From: an uncultured Lachnospiraceae bacterium
GTDB taxonomy: Bacteria > Bacillota > Clostridia > Lachnospirales > Lachnospiraceae
Assembly (NCBI GenBank): GCA_937901625.1
Contig: CALDIE010000057.1
Location: 1-5,992 of the forward strand
DNA: 5,992 nucleotides
Reading direction: 5' to 3'
Part shown: piece after piece, positions 5,318-5,992 of the stretch
Layout: each line of letters begins with the position of its first letter
How positions within the stretch are numbered: the first letter of the stretch is position 1
Notes under the pieces: generated by a model
What the model was told of the DNA's origin: nothing
Database searches by the model: none
The model's input: the letters and a program-made list of their open reading frames with translations, nothing else
Position numbers and translations under genes: made by a program

Positions 5318-5992
5318 ATGCCGGTAACAGAATATCTGGAAAGAAACGCAAAATTGTATCCGGACGAAGTAGCTTTGGTCGAGCTCAATCCGGAGATAGC
5401 CGATACGCGGAGGATTAGCTGGAAAGAGTATGAGCTGATCGAACCCACCCGTTTCGCACCCTACCGTCGTGAGATTACCTGGAAAGTTTTCAACGAAAAG
5501 GCCAACCGTTTCGCAAACCTTTTGATCGATCGCGGGATCAAAAAAGGCGACAAGGTTGCGATACTGATGTACAACTGCTTGGAGTGGCTGCCCATCTATT
5601 TCGGCGTATTAAAAGCCGGCGCCATCGCCGTTCCTTTTAACTTCCGCTACGACGCGGAAGAAATCCTCTACTGCGCGGAACTGGCGGAGGTCGATATGAT
5701 CGTATTCGGTCCCGAATTCATCGGCCGCATCGAAACCAATGCAGAGCGTCTGTGTAAAGGACGCCTTTTGATCTATGTAGGTGACAACTGCCCCCGTTTT
5801 GCGGAGAGCTACCTGGAAATGGTAGCGGATTGCCCCAGCAATTCTCCGGAGATTCCTTTGACCGAGGACGATTTTGGCGCGATCTACTTCTCCTCCGGAA
5901 CCACCGGTTTCCCGAAGGCGATCCTGCATAAACATTTAAGTCTCACACAGGCGGCGGAGATGGAGCAGAAACACCACTCCACCGGACGGGAT
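5318..5992 (+). CDS. AMP-forming acyl-CoA synthetase-like enzyme (partial, N-terminal 225 residues)
   Basis: This is a member of the adenylate-forming (ANL) superfamily, predicted to activate a carboxylic acid with ATP to an acyl-AMP and then, most likely, an acyl-CoA in the cytoplasm. The frame is open to the window edge, so the C-terminal part is missing. Residues 1-70 form the usual start of the family (MPVTEYLERNAKLYPDEVAL). KKGDKVAILMYNCLEWLPIY (residues 75-94) leads into the GVLKAGAIAVPFNFRY segment. The ATP-binding P-loop motif is SSGTTGFPK (192-200), with the conserved lysine K200. An extra stretch of about 20 residues (33-52) precedes the usual ITWKVFNEKANR helix. ATG at 5318 sits eight bases after AGGAGG (5304-5309). 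The acid substrate cannot be told from this half, since the pocket and the catalytic C-terminal lysine lie outside. A long- or medium-chain fatty acid or aromatic acid ligase are both possible. Confidence 0.9.
   Translation, partial: MPVTEYLERNAKLYPDEVALVELNPEIADTRRISWKEYELIEPTRFAPYRREITWKVFNEKANRFANLLIDRGIKKGDKVAILMYNCLEWLPIYFGVLKAGAIAVPFNFRYDAEEILYCAELAEVDMIVFGPEFIGRIETNAERLCKGRLLIYVGDNCPRFAESYLEMVADCPSNSPEIPLTEDDFGAIYFSSGTTGFPKAILHKHLSLTQAAEMEQKHHSTGRD

Noticed and set aside
5609..5935. 108-codon leftward frame opposite the acyl-CoA ligase
   Set aside because: The plus strand encodes a clear adenylation domain including SSGTTGFPK. The leftward frame is antisense shadow.

Overview
The window looks like chromosomal DNA of an anaerobic Firmicute, most likely a gut or rumen Clostridia member related to Lachnospiraceae. 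The evidence is AGGAGG-type ribosome sites, a TTG start behind a perfect Shine-Dalgarno, sigma-A-like promoters, and proteins that read like Clostridia families. This is inference from style and family resemblance, because no search could be run.

Layout: (1) Positions 1-275 hold a non-coding repeat cluster. It has a 72-bp unit repeated without any mismatch over 1-199, then two 27-bp hairpins (208-234 and 241-267) built on GTGACA/TGTCAC arms. The cluster probably continues to the left of the window. (2) A strong-looking extended -10 promoter (278-306) starts immediately after the repeats. It serves a 1055-residue protein (345-3512, +): an N-terminal TIR domain with the expected catalytic glutamate, an arginine-rich segment, one transmembrane helix, a helical stalk, a very large WD40/PQQ-like beta-propeller region, and a short conserved-looking C-terminal tail. 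(3) Convergent to it, 26 bp away, is a DHH/DHHA1 phosphoesterase (3539-5074, -) with an unusual C-terminal extension of about 200 residues. Its likely terminator lies inside the 3' end of the TIR gene. (4) A 243-bp divergent intergenic region (5075-5317) carries candidate promoters in both directions and an inverted repeat in the rightward leader. (5) The window ends inside the N-terminal 225 residues of an AMP-forming acyl-CoA synthetase-like enzyme (5318-5992, +).

Functionally, the DHH phosphoesterase and the acyl-CoA ligase look like ordinary metabolic genes. The TIR protein is the accessory element: a stand-alone membrane-anchored sensor/effector candidate with no partner gene visible in the window. 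It joins a cytoplasmic NAD-consuming-type TIR domain to a propeller that the positive-inside rule places outside the cell. It does not share an operon with its right-hand neighbour. What lies to the left of the repeats is unknown.
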